This document shows, piece after piece, positions 32,872 to 43,676 of a stretch of DNA of 64,000 nt. Location of the stretch: the NCBI GenBank assembly GCA_010015655.1, contig ML976714.1, forward strand, positions 24,829 through 88,828, written 5' to 3'. The stretch comes from Bimuria novae-zelandiae CBS 107.79 (lineage: Eukaryota; Ascomycota; Dothideomycetes; Pleosporales; Didymosphaeriaceae). Each line of letters begins with the position of its first letter. The stretch's first letter is position 1. The notes under the pieces were generated by a model. The model was given only the letters and a program-made list of their open reading frames with translations. It searched no databases and was not told the DNA's origin. The position numbers and the translations under genes were made by a program.

Positions 32872-34984
32872 ACATATCAGCCTGGTCGACTCCCAGTTTC
32901 TTTCTCCTTCTACAGTTGAAGACTTTCCCCATATTTTTACCCAGCCTTATCTTTCCACTTAATGATTTACGAAGCGATTTGCTTTTGGGTCAGGTCATTT
33001 TTCATTTTGCATGTTACCCCTTGTTGTCGCTGCACGCAACAGTCCCCCAAAATTGCCACAAGTCATTGTTCGAGCTCGGGAAGGCAATCGGAAGGGGAAC
33101 ATGGGTTGGACGGTTGGCTGGGAGCATGATACTAAGTTTGCCCTTTTTTTTTTTCCAAACGATAGAGCGACCTGTTGTATGCTCTCTACCATCTCGACGA
33201 TGGATTTCTCTTTCTAGTCCCTATGGCTTTCTCTGCTCTATTTCCAATACCCCCACATTCGTTAACTGTACGGATCGAATGAAGTTCCGTGCTCTGCCTC
33301 CAGGCGGGGTTTTGCCAGCGGGATGGTGCGGAGTCTACTAGAAAGGATTACCCTTCATCGGAAAAAACCAATACCTATTTGCTTCTTCGGACATGGTGTT
33401 TATGAACTGTGCATTGAACTATGCTTGAGACTAGTGCGTAGGTAGTCGATTAGAAGTACGCCGCATTTTGCACGCCGAGCTGGCATATGTCCACCCATAT
33501 GGCTCTCAATAAAAGATGCCAAATTTGCTTTTACAGCTCAGACTGCGATATCGCTAACGCTTTAACAACCGTACTACTTTAGAACCTACGTCTAACGCAG
33601 CAGTCTCGCAAGCTTTGCCACTCCAATCAAAGTAGCGGAAATGTTCACATCCACGATATACGTATACTATAACTTCTACTGGCCGCATGCGACTATTCTA
33701 TGGGGAACCCCATGCCTCTTTCCGTCCCGTATCCCTATCTGACCATGCAGGCGAATACGGGATCCAAATACGACGAGCGCAGTGAATACACCCGAAACGC
33801 GTCGCCCATGTTGGCGATTCCGCACCACGTCGAGTACAAACTTTCCTAACCTAACAGAAACGAAACCTACATATATCTATATAGTCTGATCAATTAGTAT
33901 AAGATGTATTCCTTCGCTCGCCATTCTGCCCCAATCTCCTGCCCTAGCTCTATCCACCACCTTCACCTAGACCAAGGTCCTCATCGCAACCACAACGCCG
34001 AAACTTTCCGTCCTCTACAGCCTCTCCAAGCCACTATACGTATGATCAAACCTATAACCCCCGCCCCATAAAGCAACCCCACCACCATACTCACCAACCT
34101 CAAACACACCCTCGCCTCTGGCACCTCGTCCACTCCCACCACATCACCATCTTCATCCTCGTCCTTAGCGCCATGATTATCACTGGTGCCCACATCCCCC
34201 AGCGCACGACACGCGCAGACACGATTACTATATAGTTATGGTACTTCATCCCCCTCACTCACCTCCTCTCCTCTTTCCCTCTCTAGCTGACTTTGTGGGG
34301 ACTCAGGGCTCTAAAATCCCTCGTTTTTCTGCTCTACCAAGGCCTCAGCGCGCCGGGCGGCGGCCATCCGCTCTCACGCTTCGGGAGTTTATAAGCGAAT
34401 GCCGTGCTTAATGGGCTGGAAGTGGTTCTCTGGGGGGCGGTTTTTAGGCTCGGATTGAAGGGTTTGGGGCGTGGGGGATGCACTATGCGTTGGGGATTGT
34501 GTGAGTTTATCTATATAAATGGCCTTTCCTAGGGGCAGTGGGAGGGTATGTGCTAAAGGATATGTGTTAGTGGATTTGTACATGGCGGTCGAGACATGTT
34601 TTTTTCGGAGTACAATGGCTGGATTGGCGGCACTGGAGAAGAACGGGGAAGTTTGAACGAGAGGTGTCATGTGAAGACATCGGCGAGGTAAAGGTCTTCG
34701 GATTACATGGGCATGCGCGGGGCGTTTGCCGCTTAGAAGAGATCTCTTTCTGGAATATGCGGTGCGATAATGCGGTTATAGCACTCACTTTGTGGGGAAG
34801 TGTCTGGTGTTCTCTCCATGACCAAGTCTAGATGTTCTTGCTTTGCGAAGAGATGTTCTCTGAAGATAACCCCATTATTTGTGGCTTATACCTAGCGCTT
34901 TTTATGCTGCGTAACCGTCGCTTTTTTTAGTTGCTGTGTGTCGCATAATCTGTTTAGGTCGTTGAAGACAATAAAAGAAAAGCT
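32872..34984. other. gene-free stretch after hapB
   Basis: About 2.1 kb holding the hapB 3' flank, with T-rich tracts near 33145-33155. An antisense ORF at 34193-33981 encodes a hydrophobic segment but lacks an ATG in frame, so it is not called a gene. Confidence 0.4.
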
Positions 34985-36400
34985 ATTCCAACTGCTTTAT
35001 CCTGTTTAGCTGCTCCTCCGAAAGCTCAATCTTACGCAGTAGCCGATGGAGAGCTTCTTCGTCCTTTTAATTCTCTTCATCGCTCGACTCACCAAGGTCG
35101 ACCAGAACCCCACGTTCATTCTGGATATTAATTGAGTAATTTTCATCTTCGAGAGGTTGCACGATTCTGTTGCACATCGTTATGTCAGCAAGGTAGAGGC
35201 GCCTTATACACGCGAAGATGCCTCTTGTTGAGGACGAACTCCTGGAGAGCCCCACTGCTGCTGAGAAGCCAGTGTATTTGCCTGTCGTGCGCGATGATCT
35301 GCTGACCTGAAGCTAAATATTCGAAGTTAGGGAAGTGGATATCGCGGAGGTCGCAGAAGGACCAGATATCCTACCCGATGGAGCTATTGATAGCTTTCAT
35401 TTTTGAATGGATTGGAACAGCGCTAGTCTTACCAAGTATTTTGAAGTATAACGTAAGGCGAGTTAGGTGTTCTTGCGTATGTACCAAGCAACGCGGGGAA
35501 ATTCATGAATTGAAACAAGTCTGGAATACTGGCGCATCAGCATCGATGACGAGGAGACCGTGCTCATGATCAGGCACCGTCTCTGTGATAATTATAAGAG
35601 CCTATTCCGCAGAAGAAGGTCAACCGGATAGACTATAACACTTACCAACAAGTATGCCAATGCGCAGCTTACTCACCAGCTTTTCTAGTCGATGCAACAC
35701 GGGAGCTTTGCCTCTATCCCAGTCTATAAAGTATATCAAAGCGCCTTGTATATTCCCAATTGCAACACCGTCGCATAGACTATCTTTAATCAAAACCTCA
35801 AAGAGCGATTTCAGGTAATACCTTCGATATTCTGAGTTCTGACCGCTAGGCCAATCTAGCTCCATGCTATAATTCCCGTTGAACGCGAGCTCAACGGCTC
35901 TCGATGAAGGAAACAGGTGTATGTTGCTGAGCGCCTCGGCTCATGGCGCGAACGGGTGTTCTTCGTCTGTGGCACTAGGTGCCCGAGTTCTCACTCTCTT
36001 CATAAACAGCACTTTAGCTGCACCAATGAAGTCACGTTTAACAAGATGCCGTAATCGTTTGACTCCAAAAGCTTCGTGCAGGTTCCATGGCGAGCAAGTC
36101 GGGTAGGGGTAAGTGGACCCGCCCTAGCGATCCAGAGGATCGGATCTGGTTCTCAACACACTGAGTTTTGTTGATGAACCAACTATATCGGATTCTTTGC
36201 GATGTATGACATGTGGAAGAACTGCTCTGCTCCAATGCTTGCGCTTTTGCGCGATGCGAGACGTATGTTCTTGAGCGTTGGGATCTCGAGGTATTGCGCA
36301 ACGTGAAGCAATTTCAAGCAAAATTCTCGGAGTCGACTTGTTATTTGGCGGTGATACGGATCGGGCATGAATTGCAGTTAAGAGCATGCAAGACTATACA
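34985..36400 (-). pseudogene. F-box/leucine-rich-like protein relic
   Basis: Minus-strand homology fragments appear in order, in different frames and broken by stops: QYLEIPTLKNIRLASRKSA (about 36290-36230), EAFGVKRLRHLVKRDFIGA through MELDWPSGQNSEYRRYYL (36085-35810, with a TGA at 35943-35941 where CGA would fit), a part ending LVGKCYSLSG (35620), LRDIHFPNFEYLASGQQIIA through HWLLSSSGALQEFVL (about 35350-35220), and a C-terminal LHRLLRKIELSEEQLNR. The HDRQIHWLLS..LQEF block resembles the dWqvdWILS..tLkELyL signature of fungal F-box proteins. The F-box itself is not visible. At least two frameshifts and three stops make it a pseudogene. Confidence 0.45.
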
Positions 36401-36575
36401 GGAGCCTTGAGAGGGAGGCGCGCTCCGGATCGCAGCTGCCATTTTGATAAGGAGCAAACAATACTTTCCCCACGGCTCTTTCACTCACCTTCGATACGCG
36501 TACATGCGACGTGCTATGCTTGCAATCTCTTTTTAACCTCTACATTAACGTATTTCTTGATCTGTCTTCTCTTCT

Positions 36576-36578
<3 letters not shown>

Positions 36579-36606
<28 letters not shown>
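36579..36606 (+). repeat. 28-bp poly-T run
   Basis: An uninterrupted T28 is preceded by a CT-rich tract. It could be a simple homopolymer or the poly(A) end of a minus-strand retroposed sequence. No target-site duplication was identified. Confidence 0.85.
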
Positions 36607-36875
36607 GGTAACATTGAACACCTTGAAATAGTCTGCAGGTGCCTGGGCAGCAACAACACCGCCCGGGCGGTCAATGGCAGGGACGAAGGGCCACCTCCTC
36701 CTCTGTATGCCGAACAAAGATTTTTATTTGAGGTACAACTGCTCCCTCTAAATTCTAAATAGTTTCGTTCAATGGCGGAGTATAAGTCCGGGTGGATTCA
36801 ATCACAAATATAGATACGCTCAAAGTACTACACAGCACCCCGGGATCTATAGAATTGGCTCGCATGGGAAATGCC

Positions 36876-37754
36876 TCATTCAGTCTGCTTTCGCCTGAGC
36901 AAGTCCACAACATCCCACCTTCCCTTCAAGTTTGCCGCTTGCAACGCCGTACATTGCCTTCCCTGATTCCCAGATACTTCATTCAGGTCCGCTCCCGCTT
37001 CTAACAGTACCTCGACAGCCTCCATGTGCCCAGCGCTCGCTGCCAGCCAAAGAGCCGTCCCTCCTTGATAGTGACTGCCCTCGGCGTTTAAATCTGCACC
37101 AGCTTCAAGCAGTCGATGTATCAATTGAATGTTCCCGGAAGCTGCAGCGCCTTGAAGTGCTGTGATGCCTTTGTATCGAGACGGCGACGCGTTGACGCTC
37201 GAACCACGACTCAGCAGAAATTCAGCAACACCTACATGCCCATTCGCAGTCGCTGCTTGTAGCGACGTGCGCCCAGTGTTATGCGCTATTGGTCCATTCA
37301 CATCTGCTCCAGCCTTCACCAACATTGAGACAATGTCGATGTCTCCAAATTCTGCGGCGGCTTGCAGAGGACTTCGTCCGGAATATCTATGTGGCAGCAT
37401 GTTGACTTCGGCGCCGGCTTTGAGCAAGTAGTCAACAATTGCGCCGTGACCTGCTCCGGCAGCTAGTACAAGCGCGGCACGGCCTCCATTGTTACCGCCT
37501 GGTGCATTGACATTGGCACCAGCGTCCACGAGGAGCTGTACGATTCCAAGGTGACCCCGCAGAGAGGCGGCTTGGAGAGAGGTTTTGCCGTACCAACCTC
37601 GAGGATGTTCGTTCGGGTCGGCGCCCTGCGCCAATAGCTCCGAGACGCGGGCGGCATCGCCCTGCCATGCCGCAAGCTGGAGAGGCGAAAGAGCATCATC
37701 GGCAGTATGTTCATCCGCTTCATCGTCATCAAATAAGATCCCTGGGACTGGCAT
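36876..37754 (-). CDS. ankyrin-repeat protein (292 aa)
   Basis: A single exon made almost wholly of ankyrin repeats. After a short acidic N-terminus (FDDDEADEHTADDALS), about seven repeats of the form SPLQLAAWQGDAARVSELLAQGADPN run to the C-terminus, with the TALQAA, G(H/D)..IV..LL and GA(D/N)VN positions conserved. An HY/HRY-type insertion (RYSGR, RYKGI, HYQGG) recurs between repeats, giving a period a little over 33 residues. There is no signal peptide, membrane segment or enzyme domain. Such proteins are interaction scaffolds, and stand-alone arrays are often fragments of NACHT/STAND proteins; no such domain is seen here. Confidence 0.8.
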   Translation of the reverse strand: MPVPGILFDDDEADEHTADDALSPLQLAAWQGDAARVSELLAQGADPNEHPRGWYGKTSLQAASLRGHLGIVQLLVDAGANVNAPGGNNGGRAALVLAAGAGHGAIVDYLLKAGAEVNMLPHRYSGRSPLQAAAEFGDIDIVSMLVKAGADVNGPIAHNTGRTSLQAATANGHVGVAEFLLSRGSSVNASPSRYKGITALQGAAASGNIQLIHRLLEAGADLNAEGSHYQGGTALWLAASAGHMEAVEVLLEAGADLNEVSGNQGRQCTALQAANLKGRWDVVDLLRRKQTE

Positions 37755-38583
37755 TTTGGTGCACTAAGCAAATGGAGATTTCGAGAAAGCAATGACGGCG
37801 TTCAGCCCACGTAACGTGGTCCGGATGTGTTGAGATGTGGTAAAGTGGGTTTGTCCCGCATTCCACGGCAAGGTTCCAAGATAGGTGTAGGTAATCTTTC
37901 GAAACGCTGTAATATTTACCGACTGTCACTGCCTAAATCCTTCAAGTGGCCCCAGGCTACTAGCGAACCCTAGTCGCTACTCCGGGCCAGGGTAACATGC
38001 AACATCAAAAATAGTTGAAGTAGTCACTTCTTTCTCGGGCTACACGGGTCACGCGGGTCTCGTCGGAAAGATTGCGCCATTACCTACCGTGGGCATAATC
38101 CCGTTTCGGTGGCGTTCAGCTGCAATGTAACTGCACAGGAAAACACGCGGAAGTCCCCGACGCGAAACCAAGTCTCACTGCAGAGCACAGTTGGCAACAA
38201 GCAAGTCAAGTCTCGTTGACGGAGCACCGTCTGGTCCGTGACAGCCTGCACGTCCCAACAGTAGGGCCGTTCGCAAGACTTGACTTGCTTGTTGACTTGT
38301 CTGCTGCAGAGAACTCATCCTTCGGTTCAGATAACGCAGTGAACCGATTCCTGTCACAGAACGATCGACCGCGCATATGTGCAGTAGTCCTGGATCAGAA
38401 GCCCACACGTGAGCGTTTGTACACCAAGAAGTTCAGGGTCTTCGCGGCCCCCCAGACTACCACAGCCCAGATCACTATCGAAAATTACTCGTGACCTACC
38501 AGGCTTTTATTCCCTACCACAATCCTGACCTTTGTACCTCATCCGTCTCGACACACCATCATTCGGAGCAACCTTGAATCAAC
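37755..38583. other. intergenic region left of the UstYa/RiPP cluster
   Basis: No supported gene. It contains a 19-bp perfect inverted repeat, listed separately. The stretch 38490-38583 is the likely leader of the first UstYa gene. Confidence 0.4.
38195..38294. repeat. perfect 19-bp inverted repeat with 62-bp loop
   Basis: 38195-38213 (CAACAAGCAAGTCAAGTCT) is the exact reverse complement of 38276-38294. The pair could form a cruciform or RNA hairpin, or be the ends of a small MITE-like insertion. Confidence 0.8.
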
Positions 38584-39578
38584 ATGGCATTCGAGAAGCA
38601 AGATGGTCTATACGACGACGTTGAGTCTCTCACGGCCACCTCTGACAGCGAAACAGCGGGTTTCATGGGAGGGATCAAGACTGTGCGAGAGCCTGGCCGA
38701 CGATGGAGGCCGAACTTCAGTATCCTACGAGTGGTCTTAGAGATAGCTCTCACAACAACACTCGTGGCTCTGTTTGCATCGGGCTCGATACACATCTCTC
38801 GTGGTGCACCCAACTACCGGAAGTTCGGACCTACACTGCCTCGAAAGGAAGTAATTCTGGGCAACGCGGCAGGTTTTGGACCACCTCTCGAGTACAACAA
38901 CCAAGAGATGCTGCAGAACAGGACCGAGATGGCGAGGATCCATAGGAACTGGCAGCAACTGTTTCCCAGTGAGTGTTTAGGGTGTATACGCATGTGCATC
39001 GAGCTAATTTTCGTATTAGAGGGCAGAGGATACATCTCCACTCACCCAGATGATGACTTTGAGGTTTTGCACCCACCCTTCGAGATGTGGGATGTTCTCG
39101 TCGATGGCGATCATTACGAAGGCTATATTATGGCCGTATACCACCAGCTCCACTGTCTTTCCATCCTCACTACTTCTCTGCCAACGTCCATTGATGATTG
39201 GAAGGAGATGAACCCAAAAATCAAAGAGCATCGCTCGCACTGCGTTGAATATCTTCGTCAAAGTAAGTGCTCAAAGATTTCAAAGTCATTGACGCATCGT
39301 GTTGCTAACATTCTTCGATAGGTATATTGTGCTCAGGCGATACAACTTTGGAAGGGGAGACTGGTTCATGGACCAAGAGCACTGGCTGGGGTCAGACTCA
39401 TAGCTGCGTGGATTTCGATGCGTTGACCGATTTCGCCAATGACAGGGCCATTTGGGACCTTCGTGAGGAGCTGCTTCCGCAGAATTTTGACTTCCATAAG
39501 GCAGATGTGGAGGGTAAACCGAGGAACAAGGTTGATGAGACCAAATTGATCGAAGAGGAAGAGAAGAAGAACTCTTGA
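38584..39578 (+). CDS. UstYa-family (DUF3328) oxidase, copy 1
   Basis: The exons are 38584-38968, 39020-39262 and 39322-39578, with introns GTGAGT..TATTAG (51 nt) and GTAAGT..GATAG (59 nt), giving 294 residues. One membrane helix lies at residues ~47-68 (ILRVVLEIALTTTLVALFAS), with a lumenal domain beyond it. Two HxxHC motifs mark the family: YHQLHCLSIL and HRSHCVEYLRQ, the latter followed by the conserved ILCSGDTTLE. UstYa proteins oxidise and macrocyclise Tyr/Phe-containing cores in fungal RiPP pathways and also occur in other metabolite clusters. The gene lies about 600 bp from the repeat precursor's stop, with converging orientation. The C-terminus is a charged tail. Confidence 0.85.
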
Positions 39579-40206
39579 TGTGTATTTAGTTCACCGTGCA
39601 ATTTGCTGAACGATGGGCCCCTCCGCCTACAACTTGTGGATAGCGCAGTCAGTCAGTATATTTCCTTCGCAAATCCATATCTATCCATCGTATTATCTTT
39701 ATGAAGAAGTCTTAGAAGTCTACACTTTACGAAGGCTCTGGAGCGCAAGAGCAATGACTGTTCCGCCTTAGTTTGCGACGCAGCTCTCTGTCCTGAAGGC
39801 AAAGATTGAGTAGCACAAAGAACAGCAGAGTCCGTCGAGCTTTAAAATCGCAATGAAAAATTCGTCTGTGATAGAGGGACACGATCGTGTTTATTCAGCA
39901 AGAGGCTTGGACGTTGTTTCGTGTTCACGCGCAGATGAAAGTGTATGTGTGACATGTAGCAGAATTCATTCGTAATGCGTTGTTCATATCTCAATGATAA
40001 GCATTCCCTTACGCAACGCCATCGCTTCTACCCACTGTCCATCCGAACCGTCCCATTCTAACCCAAATCTTCACCAGAAGAAAGATGGGCTCCTCCACCC
40101 AAATCCTTTCACCATTTCAGGTACCCACAAATATTGTCATTGATGTCTACCGTCGTTAGCGATTCTGCACAAGAAGAGAAGTTGGTAGTGATCTTCGACT
40201 TACTGT
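39579..40206. other. intergenic region between UstYa copy 1 and the precursor
   Basis: A convergent 3'-3' spacer of about 630 bp without a supported gene. Confidence 0.4.
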
Positions 40207-40674
40207 CTAAGACTCGTATCCTTCACCAGCCTCCTCAATGATCGGACCCACGGCAACAGTACGCTTGCTCTCGTAGCCCTCGCCAGCCTCCTCAATGATA
40301 GGGCCAACAGCGACCGCGCGTTTGCTCTCGTAGCCCTCGCCAGCTTCTTCGATAATGGGACCGACTGCTACTGCACGCTTGCTCTCATAACCCTCACCGG
40401 CTTCCTCGATGATTGGGCCAACAGCAACAGCACGCTTGCTCTCATAGCCCTCACCGGCTTCCTCGATGATTGGGCCAACAGCAACAGCACGCTTGCTCTC
40501 ATAACCCTCACCGGCTTCCTCGATGATTGGGCCAACAGCAACAGCACGCTTGCTCTCATAACCTTCACCAGCTTCTTCAATGATAGGACCGACGGCGACG
40601 GCCCTGCCCTGGACTGGGAGGGCATAGGACTGCAAAGCCATGCAGCTGAAAAGAAGGATTGCGAAGTTCTTCAT
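40207..40674 (-). CDS. kexin-processed repeat precursor peptide (candidate dikaritin-type RiPP)
   Basis: The 155-residue product has a signal peptide (MKNFAILLFSCMALQSYA, cleavage likely before LPVQGR) followed only by seven tandem units. The unit is AVAVGPIIEEAGEGYESKR. The first is preceded by Gly-Arg, the last starts with Thr and lacks the final Lys-Arg. Lys-Arg is the kexin recognition site, so processing would release up to seven near-identical 17-residue peptides, each with one Tyr near the C-terminus and no Cys. This is the architecture of UstA/PhomA-type precursors, whose Tyr-containing cores are oxidatively cyclised by UstYa proteins. Four UstYa-family genes flank it. The exact core is unknown; residues around II and GYES are candidates. 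A pheromone-like or wall repeat protein is the main alternative, but the UstYa neighbours favour a RiPP. Confidence 0.85.
   Translation of the reverse strand: MKNFAILLFSCMALQSYALPVQGRAVAVGPIIEEAGEGYESKRAVAVGPIIEEAGEGYESKRAVAVGPIIEEAGEGYESKRAVAVGPIIEEAGEGYESKRAVAVGPIIEEAGEGYESKRAVAVGPIIEEAGEGYESKRTVAVGPIIEEAGEGYES
40210..40602 (-). repeat. seven 57-bp tandem repeats encoding the core units
   Basis: The units, from the N-terminal side, are 40602-40546, 40545-40489, 40488-40432, 40431-40375, 40374-40318, 40317-40261 and a 51-bp last unit at 40260-40210. Units 2, 3 and 4 are almost identical in DNA. Units 1, 5, 6 and 7 differ at many third positions but keep the amino acids, apart from one Ala-to-Thr in unit 7. 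Confidence 0.92.
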
Positions 40675-41686
40675 GATGATGTGAAGATTCTCAAATGATA
40701 GAAGGAGAAATTTTTGTTAACGATGAACGAATGCTGATACAAGACGTTGTTGTGTCGCAAGGTTATGAAGAAAGCAGGTTAGGAAGATTCCACGTTACTT
40801 TAGTAGAAATTCATCACCGGAGGCGGTACCGGAGATAGCATCGTCCGACTGACTCAGTGATCTTGCGAAAGTCTTTTCAAGTGGCTTGCCTGTCTGGGTC
40901 GCTGCATGCACACCGAGCAACATGCTTGCGTGGCGGATCCATTCCGGACGCGTGCGTGTCGCCGGCACTAGACGGAGTGCCGCCATTCAGTTACTGTGGG
41001 GCCAGTATGTCTTAGATCATCACTGTGGGTCTGTGGACTGGTTGAAAATTAACAGTTAACAGAAGTGGAAGGTAAAATGGTATATCCTTGCTTTCCCGCA
41101 TGCTCAACGCTAACCTATGACCTTGGTCGTCTGTACGATCCTTCAGCTATCAGCCGTGGCTAAGCACGGTCTCACCAGCACATAGGGTGTATCTTCGAAG
41201 CGGTGAATCATACATTTACATCGTATATTGTCGGCCTCACCGTTGGGTCGATGCTTCCCATGGGGAAAGATCGACGCAACCAATCAATGTTCCCACTCCT
41301 CGGTCCTCACTACATGGTCATTCATACACTAAGTGCCGTCCTTCGGCCGACCATAGGTTGCCCATCCATGCAACCTCGTCACACTAACAATTGCCGTGTG
41401 ACTGAGCTAACAATTTCTATCTCTCAGCTGCGGCTCAATTGAGGCCAGATCTTTCCTGTACAGCCGGATCGACTATCGCTAGAAAAGTCGCACGCTGACA
41501 ACGAATGATTGAAGGTTTACAGATTTCAACCACTTTGATGCAATTCATGATGTAGAAGTTGGCGGCACTTTGCTTTTAGCTACATAACGAAGGAGAACCA
41601 AACATGATATGGCATTGTACTCTATGGTAAATACAACACATGATGGCCAATCTGGTGGCCTCGCAGTTTATACTTGCTCCGATTTC
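40675..41686. other. intergenic region upstream of the precursor
   Basis: About 1 kb. It should hold the precursor's promoter (reading leftwards). A 63-codon antisense ORF (40986-40795) has no recognisable motif and is not called. Confidence 0.4.
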
Positions 41687-42480
41687 TCACAAGAATGGCT
41701 TGATACAATATGAAACGTCCGAAGGGGATTGTGTAGTCGTGTTCTTGCCGTACCTGATCTCGGTCGGCCACTGCATGATGAGCTTCGTGCAGTGGACAGT
41801 ATGGCCATAACTGAAAACGTCGTCGTCGATTTGTCGGTGCTCGATAATAGCCATATGGAGCCTGCGGAATTGGTACAGGCAATGGATGATATGGAAGTCG
41901 TAGAGCGGATATAACCTGTCGTAGTCGCCCGAAAGAGCTACCTCTACAGGAACGAGATCAGTGTGTTCCGGATCGCGGTACCACTTGAAGTCTACTTCTT
42001 TCAAGAATTGTTCGAGCACGTCTGCATGAAAGCATTCGTCTGGATACCAGCTGCCGAGTACATAAGTCAGGAAGGTCATATTTCGAGGCAGGATGATGCT
42101 TACCGAGAGGCCATCAGATCATATCGACAGCCATTGGCCTTTGCTTCGTGGCGGTCTTCACCGCATACAGGGTCTTCCGCGACAGGTTGCTGAACGATGC
42201 CGTAGAACTCGTTGATGTCTTTGGCCCCCTCGTACAAAGCCTTCTCGCGAGCTTTTTGTACAGCTGTCGAGATTGCGTTCCCTACGGGTAGGGAGATGGT
42301 ACTGAGCAGTATTCCAATCATTATCCCACCAAGAAACATCGGTAGGTAGTGTGTTGAGAACCACCGTCTGGGGAGGATTGTTTTCGCTTCTTTACTGTGC
42401 CATTGTGGTCTCTCAACACCGATCTCATCTTCCAGCTCCGCTGAGCTCGTCAATTGACTGTATTGGGCTTTGGGCGTCAT
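41687..42480 (-). CDS. UstYa-family (DUF3328) oxidase, copy 2
   Basis: The exons are 42480-42104 and 42050-41687, with one 53-nt intron (GTAAGC..GGCAG, phase 2), giving 246 residues. A cytosolic N-terminus of about 45 residues is followed by a membrane helix (YLPMFLGGIMIGILLSTISL), then the lumenal domain with DFHIIHCLYQFRR and GHTVHCTKLIM, the two HxxHC motifs. The segment WYPDECFHAD in between is typical of the family, whose members often have E/D-rich loops. Transcribed in the same direction as the precursor gene, about 1 kb upstream of it. Sequence divergence from copies 1, 3 and 4 is high, so the four are not recent tandem duplicates. Confidence 0.85.
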
Positions 42481-43676
42481 TGAAAGTCAAGTATGAACGC
42501 AACTCAAATCGAAATGAGAGTGTTGTGGAACTGCGGAAAATGAAGGTGACAGCTTCGTGAAGTCAGAAGTGCAGTGGGCGGACTATGCTCCCCGAAAGAA
42601 TGCCACCATAGTAGCTGACCGCAAAGTCGGCCCGCTACTGCTATTTTGATCAAGGATGCATCTTGATCACGAGCGAATTGGACGCGATGATGATACAGGT
42701 ATCTGCGACAGACATGGATTGATTCCCACCGTGCAACCTTGGAAGTGTCTGCAAACCGGAGGACACATGACCGCACGCACCACAACCGACGGCGCTCATC
42801 AGACCGCCTTACCTAGGTAAATACAGGGATGCAAGCTTTTAGTTCTTTGAGGGTCTCGTGAGCCATAATCATACTGAGGCAAATTCACGACCAATTGGAG
42901 CCCACTTGCACTAGTATCGTATAGGCTTGGGTTCAAGTGCTGGTGTAAGAATGCTACGATGCTTGCAGCTAAAGCTTATCTCAGTAAGCAATTTGTAGAT
43001 GGGTCTTTTGGACCCCAGTGGCGCTTATTATCCCTGCGATTGGTACTGTACGTGATCCGCGCTTGAGATCAACCTAAAATGTGGGGCTAAAACCACCAAA
43101 GGTACCCTAAGTGGCATGAAAACCGCACCGAACGAAGCATGCGTGTATCTTAGACCCGGCGCATGGTACTCTGTGCCGCCCACCCCGTCGATGTGCCGGG
43201 CTCAGAACAAAGTCACGAACTAGGAGGTCTCATGCATGGAGATGCTGCGTGCTTAGGGGAGGCCACCGAAAAATATCATAGGTATCGGCGAACAAAATCA
43301 GCGGTGAGCTAACATAGGCATCTGATTCCTCGGGGCTTCCGGAGATCTACAATCTTCGATTCGCTCAGCACATTTTCCCTCTGCTCCTTGTCAGTTCTGC
43401 TTCCTCGAGGAAGTGGACATGCCCCAAAAATTTCGAACATCATTTGCTAAACACACACTTTGCGACCGCAGACCATGAACAGCATGTACACATTGTAAGT
43501 AGCAATCGATTATATATACACTCGATAGCTAACTACACCCTCCCAGGCTTCGAGGTGAAGGATATGACGATGAAGAAGTCATTTCAGCAGCTGGTCCAAG
43601 TTCCGGCCCATGGCAGAAATTTGCGCACTGGCGATATACGAAAGCTCCTGCAGGCACGAAGCAAGCCCATCGGTAT
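42481..43676. other. divergent intergenic region between UstYa copies 2 and 3
   Basis: A 1.2-kb divergent spacer that probably contains both promoters. A TACCTAGGTA palindrome is at about 42811-42820. No gene is supported. Confidence 0.4.

Noticed and set aside
33981..34193. 70-codon minus-strand ORF with a hydrophobic segment
   Set aside because: It begins only with GTG, has an in-frame stop upstream and no ATG, so it is not supported as a gene.
40795..40986. 63-codon minus-strand ORF upstream of the precursor, considered as a second precursor peptide
   Set aside because: It lacks a signal peptide, repeats and Lys-Arg sites.
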